Counted from the first letter of the stretch, positions 34,308 to 43,996 are shown. The stretch: 64,000 bases of DNA from Pseudomonas baetica (GCF_019733355.1 NZ_JAIHLQ010000016.1:216373-280372), one strand, 5' to 3'. The notes: generated by a model from the sequence alone, not told the origin. Made by a program: numbers and translations.

Positions 34308-37265
34308 TCAGAACTGCCAGTTCAGACTCACGCCGACGCCGTGGCTCTTCTCGCGATTGGCCAGTTGTGCGTTGTAATCAAAATTCACCCGTACATCGCG
34401 GCTCAGCGCCAGGCTCGCTTGCACGCCGACGAGCGCGGCATCACGTACCAGCGCCGAACTCTCCACCGAGTAAGGCGTGCCCCCGCTGGCAAAGCGCAGG
34501 TGTTGCTCGGATTCGATGTCGCTCAGGCTGTGTTGCCAGCCGAGGTGGCCGCTCACATCCAGTGTCTGCTGAGCCGACAGATTGAAGGTCTTGATCGCCC
34601 GCACGCCGAGCGTGCTCAGCACCGCGTCACGCTGATCGCCCGAGCTTTTCAGCGCGGCGCCAGCGCCCTTCTCGGTAAAGCCCTCGCTGTCCAGATGCAC
34701 GTAGGCCAGATTGGCAAACGGCTCCAGCGCGAGTGGCTGCAGGGCCAATCGATAAGCTGCCTCGCCAAACACTTGGGCGGTGCTCGCCTCCACCTTGGCT
34801 TTCTGTTTGGCGCTGACGTTGCCGTACTGCAAATCACGCTTCACATCGGCGCGATGCCAGCTGTAGGCCGCGCCGGTGCTCAAGCGCCACGCACCAATGT
34901 CATGTCCGGCGTAGGCACCCAGGTGGTAGCTGTCGACCTTGGCCGACGAATGCGTGCCCGACCCCATGCCAAGCGAACTGTCGCTGTAACCGGTGACCAG
35001 ACCGATGCGGGTCTGCTCGTCCAGCACGCCGTCGACACCGGCCAGAACACCGCCAATCGACGTGCGGTAACCCGCCGTGTCATGACTCGAGTCGGTGCTG
35101 CCCCATGCACCGAGGCCTTTGATCCAGCCATTGCTTTGCGCAGCGCGGGGATCACGCAAACGCTCGGCCACCGCATCGCGCATTGGGCGGCTGTCGTTGA
35201 TCAACGCCGAACCGAGAGCCGGGTAGATTTCGCCGCTCAGTTGCTGGAAGGCTTGTTGCGCGAAAGCCGCGTCTGTCGACAGCAGCACACTTTCGTAAAC
35301 CGAGTTGCCCGCGCCCAAGCCTTCGATCGCAGCGGCCACCGCACGTTGATTCGGCGTTTGGCCTGCGCTGGCAAACGTGTTCGCGTTGCGTTCAACGTTG
35401 AGTTCAATACCACTGGCGGCGTAGTCGAGGCTGGCGCCGATAAACAGATAGTTCGGCAGCACAGCGCCGAACTGGCCCTCAATGCCACCGGCCGCTTGCA
35501 GGATGGTGTACTGGCGCCCGAGCAGGCTTTGCGCCTCGGCGGTACTGAGCAAGGTTGGGCTGTTTTCCAGTGACAGGCTAACGGTTGCGCCGCTGACGGT
35601 CGCGGTACCGCCGGCAACGATACGGTCGCTGCTGGTGGGCGACAGTTCAACGGCATACGTCGAACCCGGTGCGAAACTGACATCGCCGGCCACGTTCAAG
35701 GTGCCGATGGAATTGCCAGGCGCCACCCGGCCACCGCTGTTGGCGGTCAATGACGCGACCCGGCCGGCACCGCCAAGCGTGCCGCTGTCGTTCACGGTGA
35801 CGGCTGAAGTCAGCGAACCGTTGACCGTCAGCAAGCCGCCGTTGATTGTGGTGGCGCCGCGATAGGTGTTTTCCCCGGTGAGGATCAAACGCCCGGCGCC
35901 GGACTTGATCAGGCTACCCTGGTACACGCGCCCCGCTGCTGCCGCGTCGCGAGCAGTGCCCACCGCGTAATCGGTTTGATCCTGTTGACTGGCATTCGCC
36001 CCGACACCGTTCTGCCAGCCCTTATCCCGCAAGGTTTGCTGCCAGGCACTGTGTTCGGCAAGGTCTTCGCTTTGGCGCTGAATCAATGCCTTGTCGGAGA
36101 TGTCGTTGCTCCAGACATCGCTCTGTCCGCCCGCCAGACTGGCGTCGAACGTGCCGAGTAACTGCCCCGGCCCGTGCATCGCCCGGTTCAGGTTGGCCAC
36201 CCCCCAACCGACTCGCTCGCTGGGCGCATCGGTCACCGAACCATCGAGTTGCGTGGCGGTGGTCAGCAGCGTTTCGAGCGCCTGCTGATTGTTCATGTAC
36301 GGGTAACGCTCCATCACCAGCGCCAGTGCCCCGGTCGCGTGCGGCGCCGACATCGAAGTGCCGGACTTGATCGCGTAACCACTGCCGGGAACGGTGCTGT
36401 CGATCTTCGCCCCCGGCGTGGTGATGCACCAGTATTTGGCGACGCCGCACTGGTTGTACTTCTGCTGATTGCTTTGATCCAGGCCCGACACCGCCAGCCA
36501 ATGACCTTCAAGATCCGGCTGAAAGTACGGCAGCGTCGAGCGCACGCTGGCGTTCGGATAGCCACTGTTGCCGGCACTGAACACGTTGATCACACCGCGT
36601 CGCGAGACGTCGGCAGCCGCGTCGAGCCAAGTGCCTTTGTTGAAGTGCTGGGCATAGGCCGCCTGCAAATCGGCGAGTGTGCGGTAACTGACATCCGGCG
36701 GCTGGCTGCCCCAACTGTTGTTGATCGCCCGCACACCCGCATCGGCCAGAGCGTCATAAACCGCTTTGAAATAGCGTGGATCGGGATTGGGGCCGAACAG
36801 GAATCGGTCGTTCTTGTTGGTGTTGCCGACGTAGATCTGCGCGTTGTACGCCACGCCGTGCATGCCCGTGCCATCACGGGCCGCCCCCATCGTGCCGACG
36901 ACGTGGGTGCCATGGGCGTCGTTGTTGGGGTTGACGTTGCCGTCGATGCTGAACAGTGCGCCGTCGATGTAGCTGCCGCTGGCCTGCACCGGGTGATAAC
37001 GGTCAGGGGCAAACTCGGGATGGGCAGCATCGAAACCGGAGTCGAGCGCGCCAATCTTGACGCCCTTGCCGGTGATGCCGGCGGCGTAGGCTTGATCGGC
37101 CTGCATGCGATCGAGGCCCCAATCACGCAGAAATTCGGTGCTACGCCAACTGGCGGGATCGCCGGGTTTATCAGGTTCCAGGTATTGCGCCTGGGCCTGA
37201 GCGATAGAAACAGCGAGCAACAGCGTGCCGACCGCTGCCGGCTTGATGTGTACGTCCATGTTCAC
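34308..37265 (-). CDS. Subtilisin-like serine protease autotransporter, copy 1
   Basis: This is a type Va autotransporter protease of 985 residues. The signal peptide ends near AQAQA. The S8 domain triad is Asp in GALDSGFD (about 75), His in HGTHVVG (about 118) and Ser in SGTSMSAPHATG (about 304). A beta-helical stalk holds GRLILTGENTYRGATTINGG and APGNSIGTLNVAGDVS. The C-terminal barrel ends with SLNWQF, the final aromatic residue recognised by the outer-membrane BAM machinery. The gene begins 80 bases after aprF. Unlike aprA and the lipases it does not need AprDEF, so its place in the cluster reflects shared regulation, not shared export. Confidence 0.92.
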   Translation of the reverse strand: MNMDVHIKPAAVGTLLLAVSIAQAQAQYLEPDKPGDPASWRSTEFLRDWGLDRMQADQAYAAGITGKGVKIGALDSGFDAAHPEFAPDRYHPVQASGSYIDGALFSIDGNVNPNNDAHGTHVVGTMGAARDGTGMHGVAYNAQIYVGNTNKNDRFLFGPNPDPRYFKAVYDALADAGVRAINNSWGSQPPDVSYRTLADLQAAYAQHFNKGTWLDAAADVSRRGVINVFSAGNSGYPNASVRSTLPYFQPDLEGHWLAVSGLDQSNQQKYNQCGVAKYWCITTPGAKIDSTVPGSGYAIKSGTSMSAPHATGALALVMERYPYMNNQQALETLLTTATQLDGSVTDAPSERVGWGVANLNRAMHGPGQLLGTFDASLAGGQSDVWSNDISDKALIQRQSEDLAEHSAWQQTLRDKGWQNGVGANASQQDQTDYAVGTARDAAAAGRVYQGSLIKSGAGRLILTGENTYRGATTINGGLLTVNGSLTSAVTVNDSGTLGGAGRVASLTANSGGRVAPGNSIGTLNVAGDVSFAPGSTYAVELSPTSSDRIVAGGTATVSGATVSLSLENSPTLLSTAEAQSLLGRQYTILQAAGGIEGQFGAVLPNYLFIGASLDYAASGIELNVERNANTFASAGQTPNQRAVAAAIEGLGAGNSVYESVLLSTDAAFAQQAFQQLSGEIYPALGSALINDSRPMRDAVAERLRDPRAAQSNGWIKGLGAWGSTDSSHDTAGYRTSIGGVLAGVDGVLDEQTRIGLVTGYSDSSLGMGSGTHSSAKVDSYHLGAYAGHDIGAWRLSTGAAYSWHRADVKRDLQYGNVSAKQKAKVEASTAQVFGEAAYRLALQPLALEPFANLAYVHLDSEGFTEKGAGAALKSSGDQRDAVLSTLGVRAIKTFNLSAQQTLDVSGHLGWQHSLSDIESEQHLRFASGGTPYSVESSALVRDAALVGVQASLALSRDVRVNFDYNAQLANREKSHGVGVSLNWQF

Positions 37266-37345
37266 GACTCACTTTTATTGTTCTATGCAGGTTCTTCTGC
37301 GGTGTTGCTTAGAGCCCTCACTCAGCGCTTCCCAGAGGCTTAGGA

Positions 37346-38707
37346 TCAGGGCTGATGAGCAACAACAAACGCCTCATCCACCCGAGCCAGATCCTGCTCG
37401 CTCAAGGTGCCGGCGTAGTAATGCAATTTGGTCCAGGCCATCAAATAGTCGTACCGCGCCTGCGCCAGATCGCGGCGGGTGGTAAACAGTTGTTGCTCAG
37501 CATTCAACGCATCCAGATTGGTGCGTTCGCCGCCGAGGATGCTCTGCTTGGTCGACAACACCAGCGCTTCGGCCGACGTCAGCGCCTTTTGATAAGCACG
37601 CAATTTATTCACCCCGGACAGGCAGGCATTGAACTGACGGCGCAGTTCAATCAGCGTCTCACGGGTCTTGCCGTCCAGTTCGTATTCGGCCTGTTCCATG
37701 GTACGGCTGGCCTGACGTGTCGAGGCCGACACACCACCACCCGCGTACAAAGGCACGCTCACTTCAAAACCAATGGTGTTGGTGTCATAGCGCTGGTTGT
37801 AAGTGTTGCCGCTTTCCGATTCGTTCTGGCGCACCGTCGCGTACGCGCTGACCTTGGGCAGATGCCCGGCGCGATTACGTTCCACTTCATAGCGTGCCAC
37901 TTCGACTGCCTGACGTTGCGAGGCCAGGTTCGGATTGTTGCTGATTGCCAGTTCGTGCCAAGTGTCGTAATTGGCGGGTTGCAGTGCAAAGGTCTGGAAA
38001 CTCTGATCCAGCGGCGCCAGATCGCTGATGTCCACAGCCGGCACACCCACCAGCGCCCCCAACTCACGCAACGCGGCGTCCTGCTCGTTGTGCGCTTCGA
38101 TTTCTTCGGCGGTCGCCAGTTCATAGCGCGACTCGGCTTCAAGAATGTCGGTGCGCGTGCCCTCGCCCTGCTTGAACATGTGCTCGTTTTGCTGGAATTG
38201 CTGCTCATAGGCCTTCTTCTTGGCCTGAGCAATGTCGATCTGATCCTGAGCAAACAAGGCTTTGGTGTAGTTATCCAACACCCGCACCAGCAGTTCCTGG
38301 CTCCTGCCGCGAAAATTCGCGTCGGCAAACAGCGCCTGCGCAACACCTTTGCGATAGGCCGCATACGCTTCGTAATCCAGCAACGGCTGTTGCAGCGTCA
38401 GGCTCGAGCCGTAACTGTTGTAGTTGCGGTTCTCGGTATAGTTGCCGCGCTCATTAATTTGCGTGACCTTCGAGGTATTGTGGCCCTTGTTGTAGTTGTA
38501 ACCGATTTTGGGCAACAGCCCGGCGCGACCAATGGCGCGGTTCTCAAGGCCCGCGTCGCGCTCCTTGATCGCCCCCAGGAACACTGGATCATTGCGCAGC
38601 GCCTGCTCGTAAACCTCGAACGGCCCCATCGCCGCCAGTGCACTGTTGCCCGCCAGCAGCGCAAACGCGGCCGTCAGCATGGAAAGCTTATTCATACAGC
38701 CGAACAT
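37346..38707 (-). CDS. aprF: Type I secretion outer-membrane channel AprF
   Basis: AprF is a TolC-family outer-membrane channel of 453 residues that completes the exporter for alkaline protease and RTX lipases. A signal peptide (hydrophobic MLTAAFALLAGNSALA) precedes two internally repeated outer-membrane-factor halves made of long helices such as RTDILEAESRYELATAEEIEAH and the later GERTNLDALNAEQQLF. The start at 38707 is supported by GAGG seven bases before; an ATG four codons later is an alternative. The gene lies two bases after aprE, so the three export genes are one unit. Confidence 0.93.
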   Translation of the reverse strand: MFGCMNKLSMLTAAFALLAGNSALAAMGPFEVYEQALRNDPVFLGAIKERDAGLENRAIGRAGLLPKIGYNYNKGHNTSKVTQINERGNYTENRNYNSYGSSLTLQQPLLDYEAYAAYRKGVAQALFADANFRGRSQELLVRVLDNYTKALFAQDQIDIAQAKKKAYEQQFQQNEHMFKQGEGTRTDILEAESRYELATAEEIEAHNEQDAALRELGALVGVPAVDISDLAPLDQSFQTFALQPANYDTWHELAISNNPNLASQRQAVEVARYEVERNRAGHLPKVSAYATVRQNESESGNTYNQRYDTNTIGFEVSVPLYAGGGVSASTRQASRTMEQAEYELDGKTRETLIELRRQFNACLSGVNKLRAYQKALTSAEALVLSTKQSILGGERTNLDALNAEQQLFTTRRDLAQARYDYLMAWTKLHYYAGTLSEQDLARVDEAFVVAHQP

Positions 38708-38709
38708 CC

Positions 38710-40059
38710 TTATTCCTCGGTCAACGCGGAGCCGGCCCGGTCGAGCAGCGGTTTGAACAGATAGTTGAGGAGTGAGCGCTCGCCCGTGCGCACGAACATT
38801 TCTGCCGGCATGCCGGGCTTGATCACCAGACCGTTGAGTTTTTCCATGGCCTGATCGCTGACACTGCTGCGCAGCACGTAATACGGCACACCGGTTTTCT
38901 CATCGACCATCTGGTCGGCGGAAATCAGGCTGACCTCACCCGGCACCCGCGGGGTTTTACTCTGGTTGAACGCGGTAAACAGGATGTCCACCGGCAAATG
39001 AGGGCCGACCTTGTCGATCAGGTTGATCGGCAAATGCCCTTCCACTTCCAGCGTCGTGCCTTGCGGGACGATCTCCAGCAGCGTTTCGCCCTGCCGCACC
39101 ACAGCGCCTTCGGTGTGCACGCCAAGATTGACCGCCACGCCATCGGCGGTGGCAAGAATTTCGCTGTGTTGCAAGTCGAAACCGGCGGAGATCAATTGCT
39201 CGGACAGGGTCACGCTTTTGAGTTGCGCCTCGGCCAGTTGCGTGCGGACTTCCTTCTGATACTCCTCGCTGTGCTGTTGCAGCTTGAGGCGCGATTCGAG
39301 AATACCCTGCTCCACACGACCGCTTTCGCCGGTGTTTTCCGCCAGTTGCTGTTGCACTTGCGAGAGTTGGCGCTGGTACTCCATCAAGCGGTTGCGCGGG
39401 ATGTAACCGTTGTCCGCCAGCGGCTGCAGGTTACTGAGTTGTTGTTGCAGGGAATTGGCCTGTGCATTCAGATCGGTGCGTGCACGGCGCATGCCGGCCA
39501 GTTGCGAGGTCGCCCCTTCAATGCTGGCGCGCAATCCGGCTTGCTCGCGGGAAAACGCTTCGCGACGGCTGCTGAACAGTTGGCGCTGCCCCTCCAGCAC
39601 CAACGCCAGGCGCGGGTCCGGGTCATTGCTCAGTTCAGCCGGAAAGATCACTTGCTTGAGGTTGTCGCGCTCGGCCTGCCAGCGCGCCAGGCTCGCCCAC
39701 GCCATGCGGTACTGGGCTTGCAGCGATTGCACGTCAGCGGCGACTTGCGTCTGATCGAGACGAAACAGCGGCTGGCCTTGCTTCACGATCTCGCCTTCGC
39801 GCACCAGAATGCGGCTGACCACACCGCTGCTCATCGACTGCACCGCTTTGCGTTTGCCTGAGACCACCACAGTGCCCTGCACCGGAATGCCTTGATCGAG
39901 CGGCGCCAACGCGGCCCATGTGAAGAAACTGCCGGCACCGACAATCGCCAGAATCCAGCCCATGCGCGCGAAGAATTTCGCATCGCGCTCCGGGCGCTCG
40001 GTGATGTAGGCGTGTTCCATGTTCGCTTCGTTTTCTGTGTTCATGCTGGCACTGCTCAT
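38710..40059 (-). CDS. aprE: Type I secretion membrane-fusion protein AprE
   Basis: AprE is the HlyD-family adaptor of 449 residues that links the inner-membrane ABC protein to the outer-membrane channel. It has a cytoplasmic N-terminus, one transmembrane segment (WILAIVGAGSFFTWAALAP), a lipoyl-type half-motif (GTVVVSGKRKAVQSMSSG), a long coiled-coil hairpin rich in Q/L/R, a second lipoyl half (ILATADGVAVNLGVHTEG), and a C-terminal beta domain with MPAEMFVRTGERS. Its start overlaps aprD by four bases. Confidence 0.93.
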   Translation of the reverse strand: MSSASMNTENEANMEHAYITERPERDAKFFARMGWILAIVGAGSFFTWAALAPLDQGIPVQGTVVVSGKRKAVQSMSSGVVSRILVREGEIVKQGQPLFRLDQTQVAADVQSLQAQYRMAWASLARWQAERDNLKQVIFPAELSNDPDPRLALVLEGQRQLFSSRREAFSREQAGLRASIEGATSQLAGMRRARTDLNAQANSLQQQLSNLQPLADNGYIPRNRLMEYQRQLSQVQQQLAENTGESGRVEQGILESRLKLQQHSEEYQKEVRTQLAEAQLKSVTLSEQLISAGFDLQHSEILATADGVAVNLGVHTEGAVVRQGETLLEIVPQGTTLEVEGHLPINLIDKVGPHLPVDILFTAFNQSKTPRVPGEVSLISADQMVDEKTGVPYYVLRSSVSDQAMEKLNGLVIKPGMPAEMFVRTGERSLLNYLFKPLLDRAGSALTEE

Positions 40060-41834
40060 ACACCCGAATTCCTTGTCGAGGGCTGGTACTGCCGACTCAT
40101 GTTGAGCCCGCCCGGTGCTTGCGCAGGTTTCTCGCGTTGTTGTTCATTGGCCGCGCCAGACAGCGCCTTGAGCACGTCCTGGCTTGGGCCGAAGGCTTGC
40201 AGGCGGCCTTCGTTGAGCACCAGCAACTTGTCAGCCTGGGCCAGCACCGAAGAACGATGCGTCACCAGCACCACCGTGGTGCCTTGCGCCTTGAGTTGTG
40301 CAATGGCACCGGCCAATGCCGCTTCGCCAACGGTGTCGAGGTTGGAGTTGGGTTCATCCAGCACCACCAGGCTTGGCGTGCCATACATGGCGCGCGCCAA
40401 TGCCACTCGCTGCTTCTGACCACCGGACAAGCCGCTGCCGTCCTCACCCAGTTGCGTGTCGTAGCCTTGCGGCAGACGCAGGATCATTTCGTGGACGCCG
40501 GCCTGTTGTGCAGCGGCCACGACTTTCTGCGGATCAGCGTCACTGAAACGCGCAATGTTCTCGGCGATGCTGCCGCTGAACAGTTCGATGTCTTGCGGCA
40601 GATAGCCGATGTACGGGCCGAGTTGGTCGCGATTCCAGCGATGAATATCCGCGCCATCCAAGCGCACAGTGCCACCCAGAGTCGGCCAGACACCGACCAG
40701 CAGCCGGGCCAGCGTCGATTTGCCGGAACCGGAAGCCCCCAGCACGCCGAGCACTTCGCCGGCCCCCAGACTGAAATTGACCATGTGCAAGGTCGCAGTG
40801 CGTTGCCCCGGCGGGCCGGCGCTGACTTGCTCGAAGGTGATCTGGCCTTTCGGTGCCGGCAGGGCCATCGCGTCATCGCTCGGCGGGAAGGCTTGCAGCA
40901 GCGCGTCGAGACGCCGGTAAGCCAGCTTCGCCCCGCTCCACTGTTTCCACACCGCGATCAACTGGTCGATCGGGCTCAGAACGCGGCCCATCAGAATCGA
41001 GCCGGCAATCATCATCCCGGCGGTCATGTCGCCCTTGATCACCAGCAATGCACCAAGACCCAGCACCAGCGATTGCAGGCACAGGCGCAGGGTTTTACTC
41101 AGCGAGCTGATCACCGCACCGGTGTCGCTGGCCTGGTTCTGCAAGCCGAGGAAGCGCGAATGTACCTGGAACCAACGCTTGCGCAGTGAACCGAGCATAC
41201 CCATCGCCTGAATGGTTTCGGCGTTGTGCAGGTGGCTGGTGGCTAGCTGGCTGGATTTTTGCGAAAAACCGGCGGCGTCGCCCAACGGCTTTTTCGTCAT
41301 GTATTCGTTGAGGCACGCCAAGGCGATCAGCAACAACGCACCCGCTGTGGCGAGCACGCCGAGCCAGACGTTGAACAGGTAAATCACGAACAGATACACC
41401 GGGAACCACGGCGCGTCGAAAAACGCGAACAGCGCAGGCCCGGTAACGAATTGGCGAATGTGGGTCAAGTCGCCCAGCGATTGGCCTGCGTTGCCCTCGC
41501 CCTTGAACAGGTTGCGTTCGAACGCCGCCTGATAAACCCGCAAATTGAATCGGCGCTCCAGTTGGCTGCCAATGCGGATCACGATAAAGCTGCGCACCAC
41601 TTCCAGCAGGCCGATGAAGGCGAAGAAACCAACAACCATCAGCGACAGCATCGCCAGGGTGGTTTCGTTCTGCGACGACAGCACCCGGTCATAGACCTGG
41701 AGCATATAGATAGAGGGCACCAGCATCAGCACGTTAATCAGCGCAGTAAAGCAACCGACACTGATCAGAATACTTTTGTAGTCGCCCAATGCCTTGAATA
41801 AAGGCGCGGTGGCTGGGGCCTTCGCCATCTTCAT
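40056..41834 (-). CDS. aprD: Type I secretion ABC transporter AprD
   Basis: AprD is the inner-membrane ATPase of 592 residues that recognises the C-terminal secretion signals of AprA and the RTX lipases and powers their one-step export. The N-terminal half is a six-helix transmembrane domain. The ATPase domain shows Walker A GASGSGKST (about residue 365-373), signature LSGGQKQRVALARA, Walker B VVLDEPNSNLD and the switch histidine in LVTHRSS. It lacks the N-terminal C39-like domain of HlyB-class exporters, as usual for the protease-exporter class. A short inverted repeat lies just upstream in the 179-base gap after inh. Confidence 0.94.
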   Translation of the reverse strand: MKMAKAPATAPLFKALGDYKSILISVGCFTALINVLMLVPSIYMLQVYDRVLSSQNETTLAMLSLMVVGFFAFIGLLEVVRSFIVIRIGSQLERRFNLRVYQAAFERNLFKGEGNAGQSLGDLTHIRQFVTGPALFAFFDAPWFPVYLFVIYLFNVWLGVLATAGALLLIALACLNEYMTKKPLGDAAGFSQKSSQLATSHLHNAETIQAMGMLGSLRKRWFQVHSRFLGLQNQASDTGAVISSLSKTLRLCLQSLVLGLGALLVIKGDMTAGMMIAGSILMGRVLSPIDQLIAVWKQWSGAKLAYRRLDALLQAFPPSDDAMALPAPKGQITFEQVSAGPPGQRTATLHMVNFSLGAGEVLGVLGASGSGKSTLARLLVGVWPTLGGTVRLDGADIHRWNRDQLGPYIGYLPQDIELFSGSIAENIARFSDADPQKVVAAAQQAGVHEMILRLPQGYDTQLGEDGSGLSGGQKQRVALARAMYGTPSLVVLDEPNSNLDTVGEAALAGAIAQLKAQGTTVVLVTHRSSVLAQADKLLVLNEGRLQAFGPSQDVLKALSGAANEQQREKPAQAPGGLNMSRQYQPSTRNSGV

Positions 41835-41857
41835 TGATTATTCCTGAAATGTTTGAT

Positions 41858-41876
41858 CTCGCCACACTTTGGCGAG
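41858..41876 (-). other. Inverted repeat between inh and aprD
   Basis: CTCGCCA and TGGCGAG pair around a five-base loop, 24 bases before aprD. It could attenuate transcription entering aprDEF or mark an operator. The remaining gap is AT-rich and may hold a separate aprD promoter. Confidence 0.35.
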
Positions 41877-42013
41877 GTTTGAATTAGTCTTCTGTTTGCC
41901 GGCGCAAGACAACTTGCAAGTGCCCATTACAATTCAATAACAACTTCGGCTTTCACGTCGGCTGACCTATAACGATTAAGCATCACCTTATATCCAACTG
42001 GCCGTCTCGACGC

Positions 42014-42436
42014 TTATTGCACTACGCGTTCAACAGTGATGATCAGCCCCGACTTCAAATGACTTGAATAGAGCCCTTCACGTTGTCGGCTGAAAAACAC
42101 GATTCTTGAGCCTTCCTTGCCGGTAATCGAGATACCGTCCGGCTCGGGGAACCAGCCCATGGGCGTGTCTTCAATCCAGGCAGCCAAACAGTCGGCACCC
42201 TTGCCAACGGTCTGGTTCGATTGCAGGTCGATGACGCAAGTATTCGATGGCTTGTCCTGAAGCTTTTGCGCGTCTGGAGCGTCATTGCGAGCGATCAGCG
42301 TCGCCTGCCATTCGCCGGACAATTGCGAGGGGTCTTCGAGTCTGAGGCTGCTTGCCATGCTTGCTTCTCCTGAAATCATCATCAGCGTCGCCACCAGCCA
42401 CGCCACCGTTATGTAGGTAAAAACCTTTCGACCCAT
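42014..42436 (-). CDS. inh: Periplasmic alkaline-protease inhibitor
   Basis: This protein of 140 residues is a small beta-barrel inhibitor of AprA, thought to protect the periplasm from stray protease. A signal peptide (hydrophobic ITVAWLVATLMM) ends at SMA, leaving a mature N-terminus SSLRLEDP; in this family the N-terminal Ser-Ser-Leu strand plugs the protease active site. Conserved LSGEWQ and the cysteine pair in TCVID and ADCLAAW (a disulfide) are present. I used the ATG at 42436; an earlier in-frame start would put charged residues ahead of the signal. It lies between aprA and the exporter genes, the usual position. Confidence 0.9.
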   Translation of the reverse strand: MGRKVFTYITVAWLVATLMMISGEASMASSLRLEDPSQLSGEWQATLIARNDAPDAQKLQDKPSNTCVIDLQSNQTVGKGADCLAAWIEDTPMGWFPEPDGISITGKEGSRIVFFSRQREGLYSSHLKSGLIITVERVVQ

Positions 42437-42489
42437 AGGAAATTTCACTCCGGCGTGTAGCCTTGCGTACCAGCCTAGACGATGCAAGC

Positions 42490-42516
42490 GAAGAAAGCGG
42501 CGCATCAAGCGCCGCT
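42490..42516 (-). terminator. Attenuating terminator between aprA and inh
   Basis: On the minus strand AGCGGCGC and GCGCCGCT form an eight-base stem with a five-base loop, followed by TTTCTTCG, 14 bases past the aprA stop. Partial termination here would make aprA mRNA more abundant than the downstream export genes. Confidence 0.7.
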
Positions 42517-42529
42517 CTCTTGGTTCACA

Positions 42530-43996
42530 TCACGCCACGATGTCGCTGAAAGCTGCCTGGCCAACGGTGCTGACCTGGAAGTCCGCCACGCCGTGCCCGG
42601 AGAAGTCCACCGACAACAGGCTGTTGCCACCCGACGAAGTCAGCACTGCATCACCCGCCGAACCGGTGAAGTAGTTGACGAAGTGCAGGCCCGAGCCACC
42701 GGTGATACCGGTCAGGTCGATTTTGTCCAGACCACTGACGAAATCGAGGATCTGATCGATTGCACCCGGCCTGGAATCAGAGCTGGCCGCAAACACAAAG
42801 GTGTCCGAACCTGCACCGCCCCACAGCTTGTCGGCGCCACCAGCCCCGTAGAGGATGTCGTTGCCGGCGCCCCCTTTGAGCTCGTTCGCCGCATTGTTAC
42901 CGATCAGCAGGTCGTTGCCCGAACCCCCGATGGCGTTCTCGATGGTGACACCTTTGGCGATGGACACGTTGCCCACCAGGCCGCCAACGTCGGAGAACGA
43001 AGCCTCATTGAGGTTGATCTTCTGGTTCTGGGTGAAACCCGAGAAGTCAAAGGTGTCCTTGCCGCCCGCATCCCATACCGAGAACACCAGCTTGTCGCTC
43101 GACGACGAAGCGCTGAGGAAATCGCGACCGGAGTTGGAGTTGGCGCCGTAGGTGGTGTCACCGGTACGGGTATTCATGTTGGCGCCATAGAGCTTCTGGA
43201 TAGCAGCGATATCGTCCATCAACGGCCCGGAGGAATAGGCTTCTACCCCGCCCTTGCTGAAGTTCTGGCTGGTATTGCTCTCGCTCCAGTAACTCATGAC
43301 GCTGTAGCCGCGGGTGTCTTGCCCGTAGGTCGCGTCATTGTAGGTTGGGTTGCCATTGCCGGCGTTGTAGTCGCCAGGGTGAGCCAGGCCCAGGGTATGG
43401 CCGATTTCGTGCGTCAGGGTCTGGCGACCGTAGTTGTTCAGATCCGGCGTCTTGTTTTGCGTGTAGCCACTGTTGATCAGGTACCACGACGTGCCGTCAT
43501 AACCGGCGCCGGTGCCTGGCAGATAAGCGAACGCCGCAGCGCCATCCTGGCCCCCACTGTAGTTACCGAAGGTCATGTGGCCGTCGCCGCCCGAGGCTTT
43601 CTCAGTGAAGGTGACATTGGCCACATCGGCCCAGGATTGCATGGCGAGCTTGGCCTGGGTTTGCTGTTGAGCACTGAACTTGCTGAACCCGCTGATCCCG
43701 TGTTTGTACATCGTGCTGGACGATGCCGATGTCAGGAACGTGTAGGTGAGTTCGATCTTGCCGCTGCCATCCTTGTCCTGGTAGGCAGCACCGTCGCGCA
43801 GCAACTGAGTGGCGGCCTGGTCGACGGAGAAGGAGGGTTTGCCATTGACCGTGAGGTTGCCGCCACGATCATATTGATGGCTGAAGCTATTGATCTGGTT
43901 ATACGCCGAACTGGCTGCGGCCAGCGGTTGTGGCGCAGCGAACAACTGGAAAGCCTGTTCGGCGGTATCAATAGCATTAGCTTTAACTTTCGACAT
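42530..43996 (-). CDS. aprA: Alkaline metalloprotease (serralysin family)
   Basis: This extracellular zinc endoprotease of about 488 residues degrades milk and host proteins in this genus. The zinc site HEIGHTLGLAH lies at about residues 196-206, followed by the Met-turn SVMSYW. RTX calcium-binding repeats (GGSGNDLLIGNNAAN, GGAGNDILYGAGGADKLWGGAGSD) precede the C-terminal secretion signal ending DIVA. There is no signal peptide; export is by AprDEF. The ATG at 43996 is preferred, with AAGGAAG seven bases upstream; an upstream in-frame start would add 61 unlike residues. It heads the whole cluster. The ribosome site sits in an ACAAGGAAG context, a plausible RsmA/CsrA target. Confidence 0.95.
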   Translation of the reverse strand: MSKVKANAIDTAEQAFQLFAAPQPLAAASSAYNQINSFSHQYDRGGNLTVNGKPSFSVDQAATQLLRDGAAYQDKDGSGKIELTYTFLTSASSSTMYKHGISGFSKFSAQQQTQAKLAMQSWADVANVTFTEKASGGDGHMTFGNYSGGQDGAAAFAYLPGTGAGYDGTSWYLINSGYTQNKTPDLNNYGRQTLTHEIGHTLGLAHPGDYNAGNGNPTYNDATYGQDTRGYSVMSYWSESNTSQNFSKGGVEAYSSGPLMDDIAAIQKLYGANMNTRTGDTTYGANSNSGRDFLSASSSSDKLVFSVWDAGGKDTFDFSGFTQNQKINLNEASFSDVGGLVGNVSIAKGVTIENAIGGSGNDLLIGNNAANELKGGAGNDILYGAGGADKLWGGAGSDTFVFAASSDSRPGAIDQILDFVSGLDKIDLTGITGGSGLHFVNYFTGSAGDAVLTSSGGNSLLSVDFSGHGVADFQVSTVGQAAFSDIVA

